Part shown: positions 46,787 through 55,124 of the stretch, piece by piece
How the letters are laid out: every line of letters starts with the position of its first letter
How positions within the stretch are numbered: the stretch's first letter is position 1
Origin: Pseudorhodobacter aquimaris
Lineage (GTDB): Bacteria; Pseudomonadota; Alphaproteobacteria; Rhodobacterales; Rhodobacteraceae
Direction: 5' to 3'
Length of the DNA: 64,000 bases
Assembly: GCF_001202025.1 (NCBI RefSeq)
Contig: NZ_LGHS01000014.1
Location: forward strand, 49,214 to 113,213
Made by a program: the position numbers and the translations under genes
Notes under the pieces: model-generated
Database searches by the model: none
Told to the model about the DNA's origin: nothing
The model's input: only the letters and a program-made list of their open reading frames with translations

Positions 46787-48106
46787 ATGACACTCGCTCG
46801 CAGACTTGGCGATTTTGCCGCTGGCCCGATCAATCCGACAGTGGCCATGCGCGATTTCGTGCGCCTCTCATTGTTCGACTGGACCACAGTCGGCATTGCG
46901 GGTGGGGATGAGCCGGTGGCACAGGCCGCGCGCAAAATGGCCTTGGGCAATGCGGCGATGGAAACGGGCGCGACTGTGTTTCGGGGCGGGCGCGTGGCAC
47001 CGGCAACGGCGGCGCTGGTCAATGGCGCCACCAGCCATGCGCTGGATTATGACGACACGCATTTCGGCCATATCGGCCACCCCAGCGTTGCCGTGACACC
47101 CGCAGCCCTTGCCCTGGCCGAACGCGAGGGCGTGGATGGCGCGACCCTTTTGGAGGCGCTGGCCGTGGGGCTGGAAACCGCCTGCCGTGTGGGGGCCTGG
47201 CTTGGCCGCGCACATTATGAGGCGGGGTTTCACCAGACAGGCACCTCGGGCGCATTTGGCGCGATGGCGGCGGCGGGGCGGATTTTGGGCCTTGATGCCG
47301 AGCAGATGGCACAGGGGTTCCGCCTGACGGCCACCCGCGCCGCAGGGTTGAAAAGCCAGTTCGGAACGATGGGCAAACCGCTCAATGCCGGATTTGCGGC
47401 CGAAGTGGGCGTGACCTCGGCCCTGCTGGCCCAAGCGGGGGCGCAATCGGCGCAGAACGCAATCGAGGGCGTGCAAGGCTTTGGTCCGACCCATGCGGGG
47501 GCTGCCGATGAAAGTGTCTTTGACGGGCTTGGGCAGGCGTGGCTGTTCCCCAACATTTCCTATAAATTCCATGCCTGCTGCCACGGTCTTCATGCGATGC
47601 TAGAGGCGGTTCGCAGCCTTCGGGACGGCCCTTTGCATGAAAACCGACCTAATGACCTGCAATCCATCACCATCCGCACCCATCCGCGCTGGTTTGCGGT
47701 CTGCAACAAACCCGCGCCCGCAACGGGGTTGGAGGCGAAATTCAGCTATCGGCTGACGGCTGCGATGATGCTGACAGGTGTCGATACCGCGGCATTAGAG
47801 ACATATACCGATGAACTTTGTGCCCGTCCCGATCTGGTTGCCCTGCGCGACCGTATCGAGGTGATTGCCGATGACAGCTTGGCCGACAGCGCCTCTGAGG
47901 TGACGGTGACCACGGCGGGGCAGGGGGATGTTACCGCCCGATATGATATCCTGACCGAGAATGACCCTGCGGTGCTGGAAGGGCGGCTGCGCGATAAGGC
48001 CACCTCTTTGTTGGGGGCAGAGGGGGCCGCGGATCTGTGGCAAACCGTGGCGGGGCTGGACCAGCAAGACGGGCTGGCGAAACTGATTGCCCGGATCGCC
48101 GCCTGA
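46787..48106 (+). CDS. MmgE/PrpD family protein
   Basis: Protein of 439 residues of the MmgE/PrpD fold, which includes 2-methylcitrate dehydratase, cis-aconitate decarboxylase and several epimerases. The active-site segment is ATSHALDYDDTHFGHIGHPSVAVTPAALALAE near residue 88, with GTSGAFGAMAAAGRILGLDAEQM and KFHACCHGLHAMLEA later. It is the last gene of the plus-strand unit. Family members act on tricarboxylic or branched dicarboxylic acids, so a branched dicarboxylate in the pathway is plausible. The particular reaction is not assignable. Confidence 0.9.
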   Translation: MTLARRLGDFAAGPINPTVAMRDFVRLSLFDWTTVGIAGGDEPVAQAARKMALGNAAMETGATVFRGGRVAPATAALVNGATSHALDYDDTHFGHIGHPSVAVTPAALALAEREGVDGATLLEALAVGLETACRVGAWLGRAHYEAGFHQTGTSGAFGAMAAAGRILGLDAEQMAQGFRLTATRAAGLKSQFGTMGKPLNAGFAAEVGVTSALLAQAGAQSAQNAIEGVQGFGPTHAGAADESVFDGLGQAWLFPNISYKFHACCHGLHAMLEAVRSLRDGPLHENRPNDLQSITIRTHPRWFAVCNKPAPATGLEAKFSYRLTAAMMLTGVDTAALETYTDELCARPDLVALRDRIEVIADDSLADSASEVTVTTAGQGDVTARYDILTENDPAVLEGRLRDKATSLLGAEGAADLWQTVAGLDQQDGLAKLIARIAA

Positions 48107-48123
48107 CCTTGGGCAAGCGTTGA

Positions 48124-48153
48124 ATGGCCGACCCTTTTGCAGGGGTCGGCCAT
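48124..48153. terminator. Bidirectional terminator between convergent genes
   Basis: A perfect 11-bp stem, ATGGCCGACCC (48124-48134) and GGGTCGGCCAT (48143-48153), with an 8-nt loop, and GCTTTTG after it on the plus strand. It lies between the MmgE/PrpD stop (plus) and the aldehyde dehydrogenase stop (minus) and can serve both transcripts. Confidence 0.8.
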
Positions 48154-48161
48154 GCTTTTGA

Positions 48162-49592
48162 TCAGGATTTCTGCGTCACCAATTTGGTGTAGACATAGGA
48201 TTCAATCGCCTCCGGCCCGCCTTCGGAGCCAAAGCCTGAATCCTTGATGCCGCCCAATGGCAATTCGGGCAGGCCAAGCGCCGTGTGGTTGATCGCCAGC
48301 ATCCCCGTCTCGATATTATTGTGCAGGATCTGCGAGGTGCGGATCGAGGATGTGAAGGCATAGGCGGCAAGGCCGTAGGCCAGACGGTTCGCCTCGGTCA
48401 CGGCCTCATCCACCGTGTCGAAAGGTGCCAGCAAGGCCACCGGACCAAAGGGTTCCTCATTCATAATGCGCGCGGATTGCGGCACGTTTTCCAGCAGGGT
48501 CGGACGATAGAAGAACCCCGGATGGTCAACACGTTCCCCGCCTGTCACCAGCTTGGCACCCTCGTTGACAGCCTCTGCGATGATCTCGGTCACGGCCTCA
48601 ACACGGCGTTTGCTGACCAAGGGCCCCATCCGCGTTTCAGGGTCGATACCCGCCCCGGGGGTGATGCTTTCAACCTCGGCCTTCAAGGCAGCGACGAAAC
48701 GGTCATAGACGCCGCGCTGCACCAGAATCCGTGTCGGAGAGATACAGACCTGACCGGCATTGCGGAACTTGAAGGCGGCGATATCACGGGCGGCGGCCTC
48801 GATATCGGCATCCTCGAACACCAGAACAGGGCTGTGACCGCCCAGCTCCATCGTGATGCGCTTCATATGCTGACCGGCCAGCGAGGCCAGCAATTTGCCC
48901 ACCGGAACCGAGCCGGTAAAGGACACTTTGCGAATGGCGGGATGCGGGATCAGATAGTTGGCGATATCGGGCGGGTTGCCGTAAACGAAGTTCAACACAC
49001 CGGCCGGAAGCCCCGCCTCGGCCAGAATTTCGGCAAGGATCGCCGGGCTTGCAGGTGTGTCTTCTGGCGGCTTGGCCACCATCGTGCAGCCTGCGGCAAG
49101 GGCAGGGGCCACTTTGCGCACCAGTTGCGAGAAGGGGAAGTTCCACGGCGTGAAGGCCGCAACCGGCCCGATCGGCTGTTTCAGCGCAAGCTGCATCACA
49201 TCGGGGCTGCGCGCAGGGATCACACGACCGTAGATCCGGCGGGCCTCCTCGGCGAACCAATCCAGAAGGTCGGCGGCGGTGCGCAACTCGTTCTCGGCCT
49301 CAGCCAATGGTTTGCCCATTTCAAGGGTCAGCACCCGCGCCACCTCGGGCATCCGGTCGCGCAGGGCCGTTGCCGCGCGGCGCAGGATCGCGCCCCGCTC
49401 CATCCCGGAAACCTCGCGCCAAGTCGCAAAGGCTTTTTCAGCGGCCTGCACGGCCTCTTCCAGATCGGCCTTGGTTGCCACCGCGTGATGGCCAATCACC
49501 TCGCCGGTGGCCGGGTTATGGACCGGCGCGCGGGCCCCATCGGATGAGGGGCGCCAAACACCGTTGATGAACAGTTTTGTATCAGTCAGCAT
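48162..49592 (-). CDS. NAD(P)-dependent aldehyde dehydrogenase (succinate-semialdehyde dehydrogenase-like)
   Basis: Aldehyde dehydrogenase of 476 residues. Motifs: KLFINGVWRPSSDGARAPVHNPATGE at the N terminus, FTPWNFPFSQLVRKVAPALAAGCTMVAKPPEDTP, the glutamate in ELGGHSPVLVFEDADIE, the nucleophilic cysteine in NAGQVCISPTRI, and EEPFGPVALL. The overall pattern resembles succinate-semialdehyde or other small semialdehyde dehydrogenases (GabD type). It is the last gene of the minus unit ADH-TRAP-ALDH (53787 to 48162), suggesting that an imported alcohol or hydroxyacid is oxidised in two steps. Confidence 0.93.
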   Translation of the reverse strand: MLTDTKLFINGVWRPSSDGARAPVHNPATGEVIGHHAVATKADLEEAVQAAEKAFATWREVSGMERGAILRRAATALRDRMPEVARVLTLEMGKPLAEAENELRTAADLLDWFAEEARRIYGRVIPARSPDVMQLALKQPIGPVAAFTPWNFPFSQLVRKVAPALAAGCTMVAKPPEDTPASPAILAEILAEAGLPAGVLNFVYGNPPDIANYLIPHPAIRKVSFTGSVPVGKLLASLAGQHMKRITMELGGHSPVLVFEDADIEAAARDIAAFKFRNAGQVCISPTRILVQRGVYDRFVAALKAEVESITPGAGIDPETRMGPLVSKRRVEAVTEIIAEAVNEGAKLVTGGERVDHPGFFYRPTLLENVPQSARIMNEEPFGPVALLAPFDTVDEAVTEANRLAYGLAAYAFTSSIRTSQILHNNIETGMLAINHTALGLPELPLGGIKDSGFGSEGGPEAIESYVYTKLVTQKS

Positions 49593-49618
49593 AAGATATT
49601 TCCTTCGTGATGTGCCCG

Positions 49619-50926
49619 TTATGGCAACATATTCTGGGTAAAGAGGATCATGTCGGGAAAGGCGACCATCAGGCCGATAATCACCAGATCGGCCATGATG
49701 AAATAGGCAACCCCCCTGAAGATCGTACCGGTCGAAACCCGGTCGGCCATCACCCCCTTGAGGACAAAGACATTCAACCCGATTGGCGGGGTTATCATCC
49801 CGATCTCCAAGAGTTTGGCGACCAGCACCCCAAACCAGAGCAATTCAATCCCGGCGGTTTCGACCAGCGGCAAAAGGATCGGTAAGGTCAGCAGCATCGC
49901 GCCAATCGGCTCCAGAAACATCCCCAGCACCAGATAGAGCAGGGTAATCGCAAGGATCAGCATCAGCGGCGATACGCCCATTTCCAGCACACCATCGGCC
50001 AGGGCATCGCTGACGCCGGAAAAGGTGAAGAACCGTGTCAACATGCTGGCCCCTACCGCGATGATAAAGATCGAGGAGGAAATCGTCAGCGTCTCCATCA
50101 GCGACGACCAGATCCCTTTGACATCAATAGAGCGGCGCACAAAAGCGATCACGAGTGACATCGAGGCGCCAACACCGCCGGCCTCTGTCGGGGTGAAAAT
50201 ACCGGCAAAGAGGCCGCCAAAGACGCCAAGGACCAGCACCAGAACCGGCCAGACCTCTCGCAGGGCGGCAAAACGGTCACCCCAGCTGATGTCTTCTTCG
50301 ACCGGCGGGGCGAGGGCGGGGTTCAACATCACGCGGATCACGATCACCAAAGTATAGGCCAGAACCGTGATCAGCCCGATAACCGTCCCGGCCAGAAACA
50401 GCTGGCTGACCTGTACCTGTGCGATCATCCCGTAAAGGATGAACAGGATAGAGGGCGGGATCAGCGCGCCAATGGTCCCCGCCGCCGCGATTGTGCCGGT
50501 GGCAAGCCCCGGATCATAGCGATAGCGCAACATCTCTGGCGCGGCGATCCGCCCCATCGCCGCCGCACAGGCGATCGAGGAGCCGGTCACCGCGGCAAAA
50601 CCCGCACAGCCCAGAACCCCCGCAATCGCCAGCCCGCCGGGCAGGGCCGAAAGCCACATACGCGCGGCCTTGAACAACCCCGTCGTCAGCCCCGCGTGAA
50701 AACAAAAGAAGCCCATCAGAACGAACATCGGGATCGACGACAGGTGCCACGTCGCGGTGAAGCTATAGGGAATAACGCCAAGCGCGCCCCAAGCCGCCTT
50801 GAACGAGACCAAAAGCCCGATGCCGGTAAAAGACACGCTGATCAGGGCAATCGCGATTGGCACGCGCAGCGCAATAAGGGCCAGCAGGATCGCAATGCCT
50901 GCAAAGCCGATTTGAATATCAGTCAA
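49619..50926 (-). CDS. dctM: TRAP transporter large permease DctM (system 4)
   Basis: Large TRAP membrane subunit of 435 residues. I chose the TTG at 50926, because GGGAG lies 6-7 nt upstream and the encoded MTDIQIGFAGIAILLALIALRVPIAIAL matches the normal DctM start; an in-frame ATG at 50941 is less well placed and overlaps dctQ further. Motifs include GGLAIAGVLGCAGFAAVTGSSIACAAAMGRIA, GTIAAAGTIGALIPPSI and IGMITPPIGLNVFVLKG. It overlaps dctQ by 8 nt and precedes the aldehyde dehydrogenase gene by 26 nt. Confidence 0.93.
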   Translation of the reverse strand: MTDIQIGFAGIAILLALIALRVPIAIALISVSFTGIGLLVSFKAAWGALGVIPYSFTATWHLSSIPMFVLMGFFCFHAGLTTGLFKAARMWLSALPGGLAIAGVLGCAGFAAVTGSSIACAAAMGRIAAPEMLRYRYDPGLATGTIAAAGTIGALIPPSILFILYGMIAQVQVSQLFLAGTVIGLITVLAYTLVIVIRVMLNPALAPPVEEDISWGDRFAALREVWPVLVLVLGVFGGLFAGIFTPTEAGGVGASMSLVIAFVRRSIDVKGIWSSLMETLTISSSIFIIAVGASMLTRFFTFSGVSDALADGVLEMGVSPLMLILAITLLYLVLGMFLEPIGAMLLTLPILLPLVETAGIELLWFGVLVAKLLEIGMITPPIGLNVFVLKGVMADRVSTGTIFRGVAYFIMADLVIIGLMVAFPDMILFTQNMLP

Positions 50927-51470
50927 TGGACGCTCCCTCATGACGTGGATGGGCCTGACCCACAGCCAGCGCAGAGGCATCCTCTATCCGCATCAAGAAC
51001 GCAGTCAGCCGCCATAACAGCACCAGCGTTATCAACGCGGTTCCGACAGGCACGATGAAATGCGTCGGCCAGATCAAAATCTTGACGCCCTGCTCATAGC
51101 TGAACGACCCCATGGCATGTTTCTTGAGCGCCTCATTCCAGCTTGCCCATGTCATCGCCGCAAAGACGACACTCCCCAAGGCCGTGGCGCAAAGGGTCAG
51201 GACCGCCCGCAACCTGCGCGGAAAGGTCGTGAACAGAACCTCGACCGAGATATGGCCCGTCATCCGCTCGACAATCGCCAAGGGCAAAAAGGCCGCCGCT
51301 ACCATATAATATTGCGAAACAATCGGGGTGGTGCCGGGCAGGGGACGGTTGAACATGAATTTTCCGATAACATCGGCCGTAATATGCAGCATCATCAAAA
51401 AGATCGCGGCCGCACCCACAGCCCCGTAAACCGCAATCATAACGCGCAATAGCTTGTCTGTTTTTTGCAT
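50919..51470 (-). CDS. dctQ: TRAP transporter small permease DctQ (system 4)
   Basis: Small four-helix TRAP subunit of 183 residues. Helices are visible at about residues 10-33, 52-68, 88-108 and 130-152, and the segment ITADVIGKFMFNRPLPGTTPIVSQYYMVAAAFLPLAIVERMTGHISVEVLF matches the DctQ signature region. It is preceded by a hairpin-bearing gap after the binding-protein gene. Residues 160-183 form a polar tail. Confidence 0.9.
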   Translation of the reverse strand: MQKTDKLLRVMIAVYGAVGAAAIFLMMLHITADVIGKFMFNRPLPGTTPIVSQYYMVAAAFLPLAIVERMTGHISVEVLFTTFPRRLRAVLTLCATALGSVVFAAMTWASWNEALKKHAMGSFSYEQGVKILIWPTHFIVPVGTALITLVLLWRLTAFLMRIEDASALAVGQAHPRHEGASID

Positions 51471-51489
51471 AAAAACCTCTCGGTTCAGG

Positions 51490-51515
51490 GGGCGGGCCGA
51501 TGGGTCAGCCCGCCC
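51490..51515 (-). terminator. Intercistronic hairpin after the system 4 binding-protein gene
   Basis: A perfect 8-bp stem, GGGCGGGC (51490-51497) and GCCCGCCC (51508-51515), with a 10-nt loop, lies right after the dctP stop and 19 nt before dctQ. There is no T-tract. It has the same location as the hairpins at 12384-12411 and 42469-42495. Confidence 0.55.
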
Positions 51516-51521
51516 TAAGGC

Positions 51522-52667
51522 TCACTCCATGCCGTAGCTTGCAGCGTCCAATTTTGAGAAAACCTCGGTCCAGAGCAGCTCTGTCATGGCGTCTTTGTCG
51601 TCATAGACATCAGCCGTCAGACCTTTCCACTTTTCGATCAGACCAGCGATGGTGTCGTATTTTGCATCGACATTTTGCAGCCCGTAATCGTCTTGGAAAC
51701 TCTTGCGGATGACATCGGCATCAGCCGCAACAAAGGCCTCGGTTGCCTTGAGCATCTCTTCTGGGGGCGCGATGATTTCGGTGCCCATTCCTTTTGCTTT
51801 TTCAATGTCCTGCGCCGCGGCAAGGTAATAGTTCACCGTGATCGCCGCCGAGTTGAACGCCGAAAGCCGGATCAGGGACGTGCGTTGTTCGGGTGACAGC
51901 CCGCGCCAGGTATCAAGGTTCACATTCATCGAGCCCACACCCGCAAAGCTGCCACCCGGCAGGCCAAGCGTGATGTATTTGGTGACATCGAAAAGTTGCA
52001 GGTTGCCCAGTTCGGGCGCCGAAATCATGGTGCAGTCGACCACACCTTGCGACATCGCCTCATAGATATCATTCGCGGGTAAGGATACTTTGGTGCCGCC
52101 GAAACTTTCCGCCCAACGGCCCATCGCATCCATGGAGGACCGCATCTTTTTGCCCTTGATATCAGCGATGCTGCGGATCGGGGTGGTGCAAAGCTGCACA
52201 TATTCCGGCGTGCCAATCGCCCCGAGGAAGATCTGGTTCTGCGCCGTATATTGTTGCTGACATTCGTCACAATGCAACATGATGTATTCGCTCATCGCAC
52301 CGGCCATAACCGCGCCCGAGGATTTTGCCGGTGTGCCAACCGTTGCCAGCATCGACATATTGGCAGGCAGGTTGGTTTCCGAAAACTCGGCCGGGTAATA
52401 GGGCGTGATGATATAGCCCGCATCGGCCATCCCGTCGCGCACCCCCGGGGGTGTTTCCTTTAGGTCGAGCAATGACAGCTCATAGACTTTCAACTCCAGA
52501 TCGGTCTCGGCCTTGAGGCGTTCGTTGAACTCGGCAACCCCGTCCGTCGCGGCCCCGCCGGGGGGGAAGCCGATGGCATAACGCAGGGTTTCTGCATGTG
52601 CGGTGATGCCGGATACAACGGTGCAAAGCATCGTCGTCGCAAAGGCCAGTGTTTTATAATTTTTCAT
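51522..52667 (-). CDS. dctP: TRAP transporter substrate-binding protein DctP (system 4)
   Basis: Periplasmic binding protein of 381 residues. The start at 52667 gives MKNYKTLAFATTMLCTVVSGITAHAE, a normal signal peptide. Features: LRYAIGFPPGGAATDGVAEFNERLKAETDLELKVYELSLLDLKETPPGVRDGMADAGYI and the conserved arginine in IADIKGKKMRSSMDAMG. It carries an unusual CDECQ pair of cysteines in the middle, possibly a periplasmic disulfide. It is preceded by the alcohol dehydrogenase gene and followed by dctQ-dctM. Confidence 0.9.
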   Translation of the reverse strand: MKNYKTLAFATTMLCTVVSGITAHAETLRYAIGFPPGGAATDGVAEFNERLKAETDLELKVYELSLLDLKETPPGVRDGMADAGYIITPYYPAEFSETNLPANMSMLATVGTPAKSSGAVMAGAMSEYIMLHCDECQQQYTAQNQIFLGAIGTPEYVQLCTTPIRSIADIKGKKMRSSMDAMGRWAESFGGTKVSLPANDIYEAMSQGVVDCTMISAPELGNLQLFDVTKYITLGLPGGSFAGVGSMNVNLDTWRGLSPEQRTSLIRLSAFNSAAITVNYYLAAAQDIEKAKGMGTEIIAPPEEMLKATEAFVAADADVIRKSFQDDYGLQNVDAKYDTIAGLIEKWKGLTADVYDDKDAMTELLWTEVFSKLDAASYGME

Positions 52668-52693
52668 GATTGCTCCTCCTGTTTGATGGACCA

Positions 52694-52711
52694 GCGGCCC
52701 GAGCGGGCCGC
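52694..52711 (-). terminator. Hairpin after the alcohol dehydrogenase gene
   Basis: A 7-bp GC-only stem, GCGGCCC (52694-52700) and GGGCCGC (52705-52711), with a 4-nt loop, immediately follows the alcohol dehydrogenase stop on the minus strand and precedes the binding-protein gene. No T-tract follows, so it is a partial terminator or RNA-processing element at best. Confidence 0.5.
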
Positions 52712-52716
52712 CGTCA

Positions 52717-53787
52717 TTAGCTTTTTGCCAAAATAGCCCGGCCAATAACCTTGCCGCCCTCCAGCATATTCAGCACGTCATCTGCATCGGTCAGGGGATA
52801 GATCTTGGTCGGAATCGGGGTGATCGCGCCGGTGCGGGCGATCTCCATCAGTTCCCGAAAATCGGTCAGCGAGCCGGTATAGCTGCCCTGAACAGTGACC
52901 GATTTCAGCGCCAGCATCGGAAGCGCCCAAGGGGCTGCGCCGCCAAAAAGACCGACAATTATGATGGTTCCGCCCTTGCCCACCACATCCATCGCAAATT
53001 CGGCAGTTTTTTCCGCCCCGACAAAATCAATCACCGCCATCGGGGTGCCGCCACAGGCCTTTTGCACTTGCTGCAAGGCATCCGCATCGGTTGGGTCAAC
53101 GGCGGCAACCGCCCCTGCGGCCAAAGCGGCCTCGCGCTTGTCTGCGGCGATATCGACCACGACCGGCATTTTCATGTTCTGCGCCTTGAGCAGCTCCAGA
53201 CACATCAGCCCCAAACCCCCGCCGCCGATCAGCACCGGCGTATGGGTGCTTGCCGTCGCCGCGATCTTTTTCAGCGCGGCATAGGTTGTAAGCCCCGAAC
53301 AGGCCAAAGGTGCCGCGATTTCAGGCGCAATAGTGCCCGCATCCACCAGATAGCGCGGATGCGCCACCCGCACGTGGCTGGCATAGCCGCCATCGCGGTG
53401 GATCCCCAGAAACCTAGGATTGGAGCAAAGCTGTTCGGCGCCGGTTTTACAGACATCACAGCTGCCGCACCCGCTCCATGGATAGACCACATAGGTCTTG
53501 GCGTTATCAATCGGCTGGCCATCCGCCCCCACTGCATCCGGCCCTACGGCCGCAACAACACCGGCCACCTCATGCCCCGCAACCATCGGCAATTTCATCC
53601 CGCGTTCGGCATAGCTGAGTCGACGCCCGTGGCCCAGATCAAAGCCGCCCTCACGGATATGCAGGTCGGTGTGGCAAACGCCCGCCGCCGTGACGCGGAT
53701 GATAACTTCGGTTCCTTGCGGGACCATGTCGGGGCGATCTTCGCCATCAAGCGGTTGGCCGAATACACGTAGGCATTGGCAATACAT
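52717..53787 (-). CDS. Zinc-dependent alcohol dehydrogenase (MDR family)
   Basis: NAD(P)-dependent medium-chain alcohol dehydrogenase of 356 residues. The catalytic zinc ligands are in AAGVCHTDLHIREG and VAGHEVAGVV, the structural zinc loop has CGSCDVCKTGAEQLC, and the nucleotide motif is IGGGGLGLMCLELL. It heads the minus unit with TRAP system 4 and an aldehyde dehydrogenase, so the TRAP ligand is probably an alcohol or hydroxyacid oxidised to an aldehyde. The ATG at 53787 follows a GAGGAGAGAC ribosome site. Confidence 0.93.
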   Translation of the reverse strand: MYCQCLRVFGQPLDGEDRPDMVPQGTEVIIRVTAAGVCHTDLHIREGGFDLGHGRRLSYAERGMKLPMVAGHEVAGVVAAVGPDAVGADGQPIDNAKTYVVYPWSGCGSCDVCKTGAEQLCSNPRFLGIHRDGGYASHVRVAHPRYLVDAGTIAPEIAAPLACSGLTTYAALKKIAATASTHTPVLIGGGGLGLMCLELLKAQNMKMPVVVDIAADKREAALAAGAVAAVDPTDADALQQVQKACGGTPMAVIDFVGAEKTAEFAMDVVGKGGTIIIVGLFGGAAPWALPMLALKSVTVQGSYTGSLTDFRELMEIARTGAITPIPTKIYPLTDADDVLNMLEGGKVIGRAILAKS

Positions 53788-54197
53788 ATGTCTCTCCTCC
53801 TAGAGTAGTAACTCTTGTGTGGCCAAGGGGTCTGTTGTGGCGCCATGCATCGGCCAACCCCTTCTTGCGCGCCTCTTGGTCTCCTCTCGCGGCAAATGAT
53901 GGCCCATCTGTTGCGAACCTGATGGAGACACGCGCGTTATCCGGATCGAAATGAAGAATCATTCTTGTGGATAGCCTCCCGAAGTCATTCTGTATAAAAA
54001 ACACCCTTCTGCAAGAGGAATTTTCGTTGATGGGTAAGCATCCCCCGCTTGCGCAAGCCGAAGCCCCAAGGTCCTGTAATATCGATGATTTTATTCAGGC
54101 AGGACCATAGGGCCGCATAAACGGTTTTAACGCCGCCTGATAAAGAAGGCGCAATTTCGGGATATTTGGTGCAGCGGCCCTTGCTCAGCTTGGCTGA
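53788..54197. other. Non-coding stretch upstream of the alcohol dehydrogenase
   Basis: The 410-nt gap between the MYG1-family gene and the alcohol dehydrogenase has no supportable gene; the open frames in it lack a ribosome site and family similarity. It must hold the promoter of the ADH-TRAP-ALDH unit. Next to the ADH ribosome site is the short inverted repeat AGAGTAGTAACTCT (53802-53815), a possible operator. Several AT-rich patches lie between 53935 and 54140. Confidence 0.55.
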
Positions 54198-55124
54198 TTA
54201 ACGGGCGTCACTGACATCCTGTACGGCGATCCTGGCCATTTCCAGAATGGCCTCACGGGTTGTCGCAACCGCGATAAAGCGCGCGTTATGGCAAAACTTT
54301 GCGCCCTTGACGCCGCTTGCCGCTTCAAGTGCCTCGTCCGTCAGACCCGCCCAGGCCGCAGGCAGATCGGCGCGTTGGTCAAACGTATCACCCGACAGCT
54401 TGATCCCCCCCAGCGTCCAGTCGTCGCCGCGCGGATGGACCACAAACAGGATATGGTCTGCCTCTGCCTGATCCAGCACCGAGCGATAGGGCATCCCCAT
54501 TGGCAGCTCCAATATAGGGGATGAGCCGGCCTTGGCGATGGCCTCTTTTACGATACCGACGGCGCGTGCTTTGGCGGCAAGATTGCGGATCTGCGCCTCG
54601 ACAAACTGTCGGGCAATGGGCAGGGCGGTGAAAAACGCGTCATCATTGGCCGTTGGCAATACGTCGTCAAAGACCGGCTTCAGGCTGCCCAAAAGCGTGG
54701 GCAGGGTCAGGATCGACAGTGGGCCCGCCACGGATGGTTCCATCGCGCCATTGTCGAGCAGGTCAATCGGCAAGACGAAATTGGTGTCAAACTTGTGGTG
54801 AATCGCCTCAACCTGATCGGCGGGCACGCCCAGCGTCGTCAGATAATCGCGCCCGTAATGCGCCCAGATCAGACCGAAAGAGCTGAAAGGCTGGCCATCT
54901 TCGCGCAGGGGACCGGGGCGTTGGTGGTGGTCAAAGATTTGCGCCGCAGGATCATAATCCCCGCCGACGTCATATATAATCCGGTCCGATTGGGGCGAAA
55001 TCCATTGCCGTTCGCGGCTCCGGCACAAGACGGCCTGCGGAAACAACCGGGTTAGCACAACAGAAGACAGAACCTCATCCGCATGAAAGCCGCCGGAATG
55101 TGTGACAAGATGGGTGATGGTCAT
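54198..55124 (-). CDS. MYG1 family protein (metal-dependent nuclease/DHH-like fold)
   Basis: Protein of 308 residues of the MYG1 family, common in eukaryotes and some bacteria; eukaryotic MYG1 is a 3'-5' RNA exonuclease. Motifs: MTITHLVTHSGGFHADEVLSSVVLTRLFP at the start (H-S-G-x-F-H-x-D-E metal site), DHHQRPGPLREDG with the DHH motif, and HHKFDTNF. The end contains a HPRGDDWTLGGIKL stretch. I chose the ATG at 55124, which begins exactly at the family start; the open frame upstream is not similar to it. It is a single-gene unit with no obvious partner. Confidence 0.9.
   Translation of the reverse strand: MTITHLVTHSGGFHADEVLSSVVLTRLFPQAVLCRSRERQWISPQSDRIIYDVGGDYDPAAQIFDHHQRPGPLREDGQPFSSFGLIWAHYGRDYLTTLGVPADQVEAIHHKFDTNFVLPIDLLDNGAMEPSVAGPLSILTLPTLLGSLKPVFDDVLPTANDDAFFTALPIARQFVEAQIRNLAAKARAVGIVKEAIAKAGSSPILELPMGMPYRSVLDQAEADHILFVVHPRGDDWTLGGIKLSGDTFDQRADLPAAWAGLTDEALEAASGVKGAKFCHNARFIAVATTREAILEMARIAVQDVSDAR

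Noticed and set aside
53900..53914. A TGG...TTGC element with sigma-54 (-24/-12) spacing
   Set aside because: It points in the plus direction, but both flanking genes are on the minus strand, so it has no gene to serve.
53747..54004. An 85-codon minus-strand frame upstream of the alcohol dehydrogenase
   Set aside because: It overlaps the start of the dehydrogenase, has no family match and lies in AT-richer promoter sequence.
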